Positions 1 through 5,146 of a stretch of DNA of 5,146 nucleotides are shown here, piece by piece (the first letter of the stretch is position 1; each line of letters opens with the position of its first letter). Source of the DNA: Moraxellaceae bacterium (GTDB taxonomy: Bacteria; Pseudomonadota; Gammaproteobacteria; Pseudomonadales; Moraxellaceae); NCBI GenBank assembly GCA_030684415.1, contig JAUXNL010000078.1, positions 1-5,146 of the forward strand. Reading direction: 5' to 3'. The notes below the pieces were generated by a model. The model worked only from the letters and a program-made list of their open reading frames with translations, was not told where the DNA came from and did not search any database. The translations under genes and the position numbers were made by a program.

Positions 1-137
1 TGCAGAGTAATACTGTCTGCCCCCGATTCTTCAGCAACTATGGCCGCTTGGACAGGATCGGGATATCGAGTACCACGCGCCTGTCGTAAGGTCGCAACAT
101 GATCAATGTTCACCCCCAAGAATAGTGGACAACTCAT
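1..137 (-). CDS. pdxJ: Pyridoxine 5'-phosphate synthase PdxJ, N-terminal fragment (runs off the window)
   Basis: PdxJ makes pyridoxine 5'-phosphate from 1-deoxy-D-xylulose 5-phosphate and 3-amino-2-oxopropyl phosphate in the DXP-dependent vitamin B6 pathway, in the cytoplasm. Only the first 45 codons and two bases of the next are present. Translated by hand they read MSCPLFLGVNIDHVATLRQ, then an ARGTRYPDP segment, and end in ESGADSITL. This matches the start of the PdxJ TIM barrel: the first strand with the N-I-D-H signature (residues 10-13), the ATLRxARG loop (residues 15-22), and the second strand around G-A-D-S-I-T. The ATG is 19 bases after the recO stop and has a GAGGA ribosome binding site 7 bases upstream. 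recO-pdxJ adjacency is classic in gammaproteobacteria. The rest of the gene, roughly 200 residues, lies outside the window. The open end is the window edge, not a sign of a pseudogene. Confidence 0.95.
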   Translation of the reverse strand, partial: MSCPLFLGVNIDHVATLRQARGTRYPDPVQAAIVAEESGADSITL

Positions 138-144
138 GAAAATA

Positions 145-149
145 TCCTC
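145..149 (-). promoter_or_regulatory. Ribosome binding site of pdxJ
   Basis: On the minus strand GAGGA lies 7 bases before the pdxJ ATG (bases 135-137), in the 19-base gap after recO. Strength and spacing support this ATG as the pdxJ start. Confidence 0.7.
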
Positions 150-156
150 AGCATAA

Positions 157-837
157 TCAACGCACGGTTTGGAAAAGCTCACGACTTTTGAGCGGACGAC
201 CACCAAGCAAACTGGAAATGGCGAGACGATGAATAGACTTGAGTGCACGCAGCACATCTTCGTCAAGCGAAACGCCATCTGCAATCCGCAGCAGTAGCTC
301 TCCTGGCCACCCTCGCTCTATTGAGGTCACTCGCAAGAAACCCCGTTCGACAAAAAATGCATAACTGAAGTCAGGCTGTATCGGCTCGCCAGTACCCTCA
401 CAGCCAAAATCAATTCCAAACCCAAGCACCTCAAGCAAGTCATGCTCAAACCGACGCAACAAAGGTTCTATCATTTTACCTTCGGCAAGTAAGCCGAGAG
501 CTTCGGCATAGACAGAGAAAAGCCCGATCTGGACCTCCTCCCGGGGAAGTAAACGGCTTAACAACTCATTCAGATAGAAACCACTAAAGAGTGGGGTACC
601 GGTCAATTGGAGAGCAGCGCCTGCTGGCTCAATTTGACGCACAGTGCGCAACTCTCCATTTCCATGAAGATCAATCAGGAGTGGCTGAAACAGCTGGGGT
701 TGTGTGCCGCCACCACGTCGTGCACCACGCCAGATTGCCCCCAAACGCCCCTGCTCTGCCGTAAATACATCAATCAGGCGACTGGTTTCCCGATAAGGGC
801 GCGCATGCAGCAAATAAGCATGCATCAGACCGGGCAT
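157..837 (-). CDS. recO: DNA repair protein RecO
   Basis: RecO acts with RecR, and RecF, in the RecFOR pathway. It binds ssDNA and SSB, anneals complementary strands and helps load RecA on gapped DNA. The protein is 226 residues, slightly shorter than E. coli RecO (242), mainly at the C-terminus. Residues about 5-80 form the OB-fold, with the family pattern LLHARPYRETSRLIDVFT followed by an EQGRL and GARR stretch. The helical middle domain contains GFYLNELLSRLL (about residues 86-97) and LRRFEHDLLEVLGFGIDF (from about residue 127). The end has the conserved GGRPLKSRELF motif just before the stop. I see no four-cysteine zinc motif, as in E. coli RecO. The ATG at 835-837 is favoured because a strong GAGGTGAG site sits 5 bases upstream and overlaps the era stop codon, suggesting coupling to era. 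pdxJ follows after 19 bases. Confidence 0.97.
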   Translation of the reverse strand: MPGLMHAYLLHARPYRETSRLIDVFTAEQGRLGAIWRGARRGGGTQPQLFQPLLIDLHGNGELRTVRQIEPAGAALQLTGTPLFSGFYLNELLSRLLPREEVQIGLFSVYAEALGLLAEGKMIEPLLRRFEHDLLEVLGFGIDFGCEGTGEPIQPDFSYAFFVERGFLRVTSIERGWPGELLLRIADGVSLDEDVLRALKSIHRLAISSLLGGRPLKSRELFQTVR

Positions 838-842
838 GCGAA

Positions 843-850
843 CTCACCTC
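843..850 (-). promoter_or_regulatory. Ribosome binding site of recO overlapping the era stop
   Basis: The minus strand reads GAGGTGAG, 5 bases upstream of the recO ATG (835-837). Its first two bases are the last two of the era TGA stop (849-851). Ribosomes ending era translation therefore finish on the recO binding site, which is the arrangement expected for translational coupling. Confidence 0.7.
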
Positions 851-1790
851 AGTCATCGTAGCCGAGGCTTTTGAGAGCACGCTCATCATCTGACCAGCCT
901 CCCTTTACCTTGACCCACAAAGAAAGCATCACCTTCCCACCGAACAACCTCTCCATATCGTGACGAGCCTCCATACCAATCCGCTTGAGACGCTGGCCGC
1001 CATCACCAATCACAATGGCTTTCTGTCCATCCCGTTCAACCAGAATCAGGGCGCTGATACGCTTAAGCCTTCCTTCTTGCTTGAACTCCTCAATCTCTAC
1101 CGTAATTTCATACGGTAATTCATCACCCAACTGCCGCATGACTTTTTCTCGAACGGCTTCTGCCGCCAAAAACCGTGATGACCGATCGGTAATCTGGTCT
1201 TCGGCAAAGAACGGTGGTGAAAATGGGAGGCGTGCAGAGACAATTTCTTGCAAACGATCGACATTGTGGCCCTTGAGTGCAGAGACAGGAATAACCTCAA
1301 CAAAGCCATATTTTTCCACGAGCTCGTTGATACGCGGCAACAACGTCTCTTTATCCACAATCGTGTCTACTTTATTGATGACCAGCATCACAGGGATGGA
1401 CACCGTCTTTATTTTTTCCATGACCAGATCATCATCGGCTGTCCACTTGAGGGCATCGACAACAAAAAGAACCAGGTCCACATCCTTCAAGGCGGCTGTT
1501 GCAGCGCGATTCATATACCGATTGATCGCCTTGCGCTCCTCTCCATGGATACCGGGCGTATCGACATAAATGGTTTGCGTCAAACCCTCTGTGACAATAC
1601 CAAGGATTCGATGACGGGTCGTTTGCGGCTTGCGTGAAGTAATGCTGAGCTTCTGACCCAGCACATGATTCAGCAATGTAGACTTTCCTACATTCGGACG
1701 CCCGACAATGGCAACATAACCACATCGGAAATCCGTCGGCGTTGTCGGCGACTTGCCAAAAAACTCGTTGATAATACGGTCATCAGTCAT
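849..1790 (-). CDS. era: GTPase Era
   Basis: Era is an essential GTPase that binds the 3' end of 16S rRNA and the 30S precursor and acts as a checkpoint in small-subunit assembly, at the ribosome and inner membrane. The 313-residue protein has all the G-domain motifs: G1 GRPNVGKS (30-37), the switch I segment RKPQTTRHRI (53-62), G3 DTPG (77-80), G4 NKVD (139-142) and G5 SALK (170-173). The C-terminal KH domain has its GxxG loop as GDGG (262-265) and ends in WVKVKGGWSDDERALKSLGY, a typical Era terminus. The start is well fixed: the ATG overlaps the rnc stop in ATGACTGA, AGG lies 8 bases upstream, and no other ATG, GTG or TTG occurs in frame before the G1 strand. The N-terminal extension ahead of that strand is about 14 residues longer than in E. 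coli Era (301 aa). rnc-era-recO is a conserved operon, in which RNase III processes rRNA and Era acts on the resulting 16S. Confidence 0.98.
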   Translation of the reverse strand: MTDDRIINEFFGKSPTTPTDFRCGYVAIVGRPNVGKSTLLNHVLGQKLSITSRKPQTTRHRILGIVTEGLTQTIYVDTPGIHGEERKAINRYMNRAATAALKDVDLVLFVVDALKWTADDDLVMEKIKTVSIPVMLVINKVDTIVDKETLLPRINELVEKYGFVEVIPVSALKGHNVDRLQEIVSARLPFSPPFFAEDQITDRSSRFLAAEAVREKVMRQLGDELPYEITVEIEEFKQEGRLKRISALILVERDGQKAIVIGDGGQRLKRIGMEARHDMERLFGGKVMLSLWVKVKGGWSDDERALKSLGYDD

Positions 1791-2484
1791 TTCGAATACC
1801 TAATAATGTAAGTGCTGCTGCTGCAGCCTCCTGCTCAGCATGGCGCCGGCTCGGACCGATGCCGGAGGTCGCTTCTGCAAGCCCGGGAGTCAGGCAGCTC
1901 ACCTGAAATTGCTGATTGTGAGCATCTCCTTCCACTGCCGTCACCGTATAAACAGGCAGCTCTTGTCGACGCCCTTGCAAGTACTCCTGCAACCTGCTTT
2001 TGGAGTCCTTGATGACAGCCTCTTGCCCTACTGCATCAAACCGAGTGCCAAACCAAGAGTGGATACAAGCCGCACAAACCTTCATTTCGCCACTATCAAG
2101 ATAGATGGCACCGATTAGCGCCTCCACGGTATCCGCCAAAATGGAGTCTCGCCGGAAGCCGCCACTTTTCAGCTCGCCCGGCCCCAGATGCAAGTAATTA
2201 CCGAGCGCCAACTCACGTGCCACCGCCGCCAGCGTATCCTGACGCACCAGTGAGGCGCGTAACCGAGAAAGTCGGCCTTCTTTTTCTTTAGGGAACTTCT
2301 CGTAAAGAAAGTCAGCCACGACAAAGTTGAGTATGGAGTCGCCCAGAAACTCAAGGCGCTCGTTATTACGAGAACCACTGACACTGCGATGTGTCAGGGC
2401 AAGGTCCAGCCACGACGGGTCACGGAACTCGTATCCAATCGTGGCCAGAAAGCGGATCAAAACATCATTGGGTGGCTTCGTCAC
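1783..2484 (-). CDS. rnc: Ribonuclease III
   Basis: RNase III cleaves double-stranded RNA, releases the 16S and 23S precursors from the rRNA transcript and processes many mRNAs. It works as a homodimer needing Mg2+. With the GTG start at 2482-2484 the protein has 233 residues (E. coli 226). The catalytic domain carries the signature NERLEFLGDSI with metal-binding Glu42, Glu45 and Asp49, and ADTVEALIG with Asp118 and Glu121, equivalent to E. coli E38, E41, D45, D114 and E117. GPGELKSGGFRR between them is also conserved. A dsRNA-binding domain follows from about residue 160 (SKRLQEYLQG-like start) to the end, including the SRRHAEQEAAAAAL helix. The frame is open further to an ATG at 2521-2523 (246 residues), but that ATG has no ribosome binding site and would add 13 residues unlike the family. 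The GTG start overlaps the DUF4845 gene by 20 bases. The function is certain; the exact start is not. Confidence 0.95.
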   Translation of the reverse strand: MTKPPNDVLIRFLATIGYEFRDPSWLDLALTHRSVSGSRNNERLEFLGDSILNFVVADFLYEKFPKEKEGRLSRLRASLVRQDTLAAVARELALGNYLHLGPGELKSGGFRRDSILADTVEALIGAIYLDSGEMKVCAACIHSWFGTRFDAVGQEAVIKDSKSRLQEYLQGRRQELPVYTVTAVEGDAHNQQFQVSCLTPGLAEATSGIGPSRRHAEQEAAAAALTLLGIRND

Positions 2485-2839
2485 TACCGTATGTCTTTTC
2501 GAAGTGCACAATGATATCGACATTGGCGATCATGTTTTTACGCTCTTCATAGTCCAGAAAAACTATCAAGGAGCCACCGTCCATGCTGTAGCTGAAGTCA
2601 TCAGGACTTCTGCCTGAAATCTGGTTAATGCTGAATCGCTCAGACATGCCCTTTTTGAATACCTCGACACTATTAGTTCGGCCATCGCGATACAAAGAAG
2701 AAATGATTTTATCTATTGTATAAAAATCATAATAAGCGGGACCAATCGCCGCGACTACCTTGATCATGCTGGCAGCGAGCAGCAACAGGAAAAAAACACC
2801 GGCGTACGACATGCCTGACTGCTTGTGGCGGGACTGCAT
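2465..2839 (-). CDS. DUF4845 family single-pass membrane protein, function unknown
   Basis: This is a 124-residue protein that I recognise as a DUF4845 family member from its sequence style and its place between lepB and rnc, where the family is found in Pseudomonas and relatives. No function is established that I know of. A short basic N-terminus (residues 1-10, with Arg4, His5 and Lys6) leads into one hydrophobic segment, about residues 12-33, with Lys27 inside it. The remaining 90 or so residues are polar and probably periplasmic, by the positive-inside rule. They contain YYDFYTIDKIISSLY (from residue 36) and a VFLDYEER stretch. Two ATGs occur in ATGCATATG. The second (2837-2839) is preferred because the GGAG ribosome binding site abuts the first ATG with no spacer but is 6 bases from the second. 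The first would give 126 residues. The stop lies inside rnc. Family assignment is moderately sure; topology is inferred. Confidence 0.85.
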   Translation of the reverse strand: MQSRHKQSGMSYAGVFFLLLLAASMIKVVAAIGPAYYDFYTIDKIISSLYRDGRTNSVEVFKKGMSERFSINQISGRSPDDFSYSMDGGSLIVFLDYEERKNMIANVDIIVHFEKTYGSDEATQ

Positions 2840-2845
2840 ATGCAT

Positions 2846-2851
2846 CTCCTG
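2846..2851 (-). promoter_or_regulatory. Ribosome binding site of the DUF4845 gene, deciding its start
   Basis: The minus strand reads CAGGAG directly followed by ATGCATATG. The Shine-Dalgarno core has no spacing to the first ATG (2843-2845) and 6 bases to the second (2837-2839), so the second ATG is the likely initiator. Confidence 0.65.
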
Positions 2852-2875
2852 CGTTCAGTTGATTATTATAAAGAC

Positions 2876-3721
2876 TCAGATGATTTTACCGTTGCGATCA
2901 AACACGGGGGCATTCATGCCCGGCTTCTTGTGCATCCAGACATAAAAGGCCTGGCCAACGATATAGCGATCAGGAACAAATCCCCAGACCCGGCTGTCGC
3001 GACTGTTGTCGCGATTGTCACCCATCATGAAGTATTGGTCAGCCGGCACTTCCCACTCTCGTTCTCGCTCTGAGCTCAGAGACTCACGCCCAGCCTCATG
3101 CCGTATCAGATGCTGGGTGTCGCCATCGCGCTCACGATAGTAAAGTTCCCATGACTCTGCACCAGGAAAGGCCACTGCTTCACGAGGCAGCGGCAGGCCA
3201 TTCACATGCACGCGCCCCGCCAACACCCGGATACGATCACCTGGAATGCCAATCACACGCTTGATGTAGTTCACATTTGGAGACTCCGGATAGCGAAACA
3301 CCATCACGTCCCCTCTCTGCGGCTTACTAACAGGCACAAGCTCCGTGCCCAGCACCGGCAACCTGAGTCCGTACGCATACTTGTTGACCAGAATATAGTC
3401 GCCCACTTGCAGTGTGGGCAGCATCGAGCCTGAGGGAATGGTGAAGGGCTCTACCAGGAATGAGCGCAAGGCCCAAACCACAAACAGCACCGGGAAGAAA
3501 GAATGCGCATACTCCACCACTATGGGCTCGCGCATCTCACCCTCATACACGGCCTCCAAGGCAGTCTCCGGTAACTCTCCTACACTTTCCGCCTTGGCAC
3601 GGGCAACCGCAGCAACGGCACGACGTCGCCGCCCAGGCTTCATGACAAGCAAGTCGAAGCCCCAAATGGCGCCCGTGACCAGTACGGCTACCGTCAAAAT
3701 CAACGCAAAATCCAGATCCAT
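2876..3721 (-). CDS. lepB: Signal peptidase I
   Basis: LepB is the inner-membrane serine protease that removes signal peptides from exported preproteins on the periplasmic side, using a Ser/Lys dyad. The 281-residue protein has a first membrane segment at about residues 4-26, a basic cytoplasmic loop (RRRR at 31-34) and a second segment at about 74-90. The catalytic region follows: box B IPSGSMLPT with nucleophile Ser99 (E. coli Ser90), box D YIKRVIGIPGD with general base Lys154 (E. coli Lys145), and box E GDNRDNSRDSR (234-244). It is shorter than E. coli LepB (324 aa), mostly because the periplasmic insertion between boxes D and E is smaller; the core is intact. The ATG at 3719-3721 has a modest GAGA element 7 bases upstream. 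The gene starts 59 bases after lepA, the usual lepA-lepB pair, and ends 36 bases before the DUF4845 start. Confidence 0.98.
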   Translation of the reverse strand: MDLDFALILTVAVLVTGAIWGFDLLVMKPGRRRRAVAAVARAKAESVGELPETALEAVYEGEMREPIVVEYAHSFFPVLFVVWALRSFLVEPFTIPSGSMLPTLQVGDYILVNKYAYGLRLPVLGTELVPVSKPQRGDVMVFRYPESPNVNYIKRVIGIPGDRIRVLAGRVHVNGLPLPREAVAFPGAESWELYYRERDGDTQHLIRHEAGRESLSSEREREWEVPADQYFMMGDNRDNSRDSRVWGFVPDRYIVGQAFYVWMHKKPGMNAPVFDRNGKII

Positions 3722-3780
3722 TACTATTTCTCAGTCAAAGGCCAACCCGCTCAACCTAACCCAAAGCATGGTAAGCGGCT

Positions 3781-5146
3781 TTACTTGTCCACTTTGAGCA
3801 CCGCAAGGAAAGCCTCCTGCGGAATCTCCACTCGGCCCACTTGCTTCATCCGCTTCTTACCCTCTTTCTGCTTTTCCAACAGCTTCTTTTTACGCGACAC
3901 ATCACCGCCATAGCATTTGGCCAGCACATCCTTGCGCATTGCCTTTACCGTCTGGCGCGCCACCACCTGATTCCCGATGGCCGCCTGAATGGCCACATCA
4001 AACATTTGCCGAGGAATAAGCTCCTTCATCTTTTCGGTAATGGCATTGCCGCGATAACGCGCATTATCCACATGGCAGATCATGGCAAGCGCATCAACAC
4101 GCTCGCCATTGATCAGAATATCCACACGCACCAGTTTGGCTGGCTCGAAGCGGTTAAAGCTGTAATCCAGCGACGCATACCCACGCGAAGCCGACTTCAA
4201 CCTGTCAAAGAAATCCAGCACCACTTCTCCCATCGGAATGTCATACGTGACGGCGACCTGCTTGCCATGGAAGAGCATGTTTTTCTGGATACCACGGCGA
4301 TCCTGAGCCAGCTTGATGACATCGCCCAGATACTCGGGCGGGACCAGGATATGGCACTCGGCAATCGGCTCGCGAAACTCTTCAACAGAGCCAATATCCG
4401 GTAACCGGGAGGGATTGTCGACGTAAACGGTCTCACCGTTTTTCTTGACAATCTCATAGATGACCGTCGGTGCTGTTGTCAGAAGATCGAGGTTGTACTC
4501 TCTCTCCAGACGTTCCTGCACAATCTCCATGTGCAGCATGCCGAGAAAGCCGCAGCGGAACCCGAAGCCCAACGCATCTGAAGACTCCGGCTCATAGAAG
4601 AGCGCCGAATCATTCAGCTTGAGCTTGGACAATGCATCGCGAAATGGCTCGTAATCCTCTGACGAAATCGGAAAAAGCCCCGCATACACCTGTGGCTTCA
4701 CTTTTTTGAAACCAGGCAGCATGTCGACATTCGGCGTGGTCGACAGCGTCAGCGTATCGCCCACAGGGGCGCCAAAAATATCCTTGATGCCGGCAATCAC
4801 AAAACCGACTTCACCCGCCTCCAGAATGCCGGTTTCCTGATGCTTGGGATTAAAAACACCAACACTCGTGACAAGATGGGCCTGCCCCGTGCTCTTTACC
4901 AGAATCTTGTCGCCCTTTTTCACTCGCCCATTTTTGATACGAACCAGTGAGACCACCCCAAGATAATTATCGAACCAGGAGTCGATGATCAGCGCTTGTA
5001 ACGGAGCCTCGCGATCACCCACAGGGCCGGGTATCCGCTCAACAAGCGCATCCAGCAACTCCGGAACACCCAGGCCGGTCTTGGCCGACACCTGACAAGC
5101 ATCGGTTGCCTCGACACCAATCACCTCTTCAATCTCGGTGCAGACC
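3781..5146 (-). CDS. lepA: Elongation factor 4 (LepA), C-terminal three quarters; 5' end outside the window
   Basis: LepA/EF4 is a ribosome-binding GTPase related to EF-G, described as back-translocating stalled ribosomes and as affecting initiation or 30S assembly. The window holds 454 codons in frame from base 5145, starting V-C-T-E-I-E-E-V-I-G. Compared with E. coli LepA (599 aa) about 145 N-terminal residues are missing, including motifs G1 to G4. The G5 motif SAKTG is present at in-window residues 20-24. Next come domain II (ALIIDSWFDNYLGVVSLVRI, then GDKILVKSTGQ), GFGFRCGFLGMLHMEI, the EF-G-like domains with GYASLDYSFNRFEP, and the EF4-specific C-terminal domain with AKCYGGDVSRKKKLLEKQKE, a very basic RNA-binding segment. 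The stop is TAA at 3781-3783. A GTG at 5122-5124 is internal, not the start, since family sequence continues upstream to the window edge. lepB follows after 59 bases, probably on the same transcript. Confidence 0.98.
   Translation of the reverse strand, partial: VCTEIEEVIGVEATDACQVSAKTGLGVPELLDALVERIPGPVGDREAPLQALIIDSWFDNYLGVVSLVRIKNGRVKKGDKILVKSTGQAHLVTSVGVFNPKHQETGILEAGEVGFVIAGIKDIFGAPVGDTLTLSTTPNVDMLPGFKKVKPQVYAGLFPISSEDYEPFRDALSKLKLNDSALFYEPESSDALGFGFRCGFLGMLHMEIVQERLEREYNLDLLTTAPTVIYEIVKKNGETVYVDNPSRLPDIGSVEEFREPIAECHILVPPEYLGDVIKLAQDRRGIQKNMLFHGKQVAVTYDIPMGEVVLDFFDRLKSASRGYASLDYSFNRFEPAKLVRVDILINGERVDALAMICHVDNARYRGNAITEKMKELIPRQMFDVAIQAAIGNQVVARQTVKAMRKDVLAKCYGGDVSRKKKLLEKQKEGKKRMKQVGRVEIPQEAFLAVLKVDK

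Noticed and set aside
607..861. Plus-strand open frame of 84 codons opposite recO
   Set aside because: It is the complement of a clear recO coding sequence, has no recognisable protein features and crosses the era-recO junction.
985..1569. Long plus-strand open frame (194 codons) opposite era
   Set aside because: It lies wholly antisense to a well-conserved GTPase gene; the Ser/Arg/Thr-rich composition is typical of an antisense shadow.
1803..1850. CTG/GCA-rich run near the 3' end of rnc resembling a triplet repeat
   Set aside because: It encodes the Ala-rich last helix of the dsRNA-binding domain (QEAAAAAL), which is usual for RNase III.
3722..3780. lepA-lepB gap examined for a terminator or promoter
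   Set aside because: No GC-rich hairpin followed by a T run. A TTGACT near 3736 lacks a -10 at proper spacing.
3841..4404. Plus-strand open frame of 187 codons opposite lepA
   Set aside because: It is antisense to conserved EF4 sequence, rich in His, Leu and Ile as expected from a complement frame, and shows no domain.
5122..5124. GTG as the start of lepA
   Set aside because: Family-like sequence (TEIEEVIG) continues upstream to the window edge, and a start here would remove the GTP-binding motifs G1 to G4.
1..5146. A novel defence, mobile or biosynthetic system
   Set aside because: All coding space is taken by conserved housekeeping genes in a familiar order, with no integrase, transposase, repeat array or unusual cassette.

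Overview
The window is a stretch of a bacterial chromosome in which every supported gene lies on the minus strand. Read in the direction of transcription (from base 5146 down to base 1), the order is lepA (5' end cut off), lepB, a small DUF4845 membrane protein gene, rnc, era, recO and pdxJ (3' end cut off). This order, and the close match of each protein to its Escherichia coli or Pseudomonas counterpart as I recall them, points to a gammaproteobacterium. A DUF4845 gene between lepB and rnc, and Era segments such as the EDQITDRSSRFLAAE stretch, fit the Pseudomonas/Oceanospirillales side of the class better than the enteric side. The species cannot be named from the sequence alone.

Layout: bases 3781-5146 are lepA (elongation factor 4, lacking about the first 145 residues). 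A 59-base gap follows, then lepB (signal peptidase I) at 2876-3721. After a 36-base gap comes the DUF4845 gene at 2465-2839. rnc (RNase III) probably starts at a GTG inside the end of that gene and runs to 1783. era overlaps the end of rnc by 8 bases and runs to 849. recO starts 11 bases later and runs to 157. pdxJ starts 19 bases after recO and leaves the window at base 1. There is no gene-free stretch over 100 bases, and I see no convincing terminator, tRNA, mobile element, CRISPR array or large repeat.

The spacing suggests a single operon with translational coupling at the DUF4845/rnc, rnc/era and era/recO junctions. The functions are housekeeping: a translation GTPase (LepA), export (LepB), RNA processing (RNase III), small-subunit ribosome assembly (Era), recombinational repair (RecO) and pyridoxal phosphate synthesis (PdxJ). 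I found no undescribed system here. The least understood element is the DUF4845 protein, whose N-terminus loosely resembles a type IV prepilin leader. The points worth a second look concern start sites and possible regulation around rnc.
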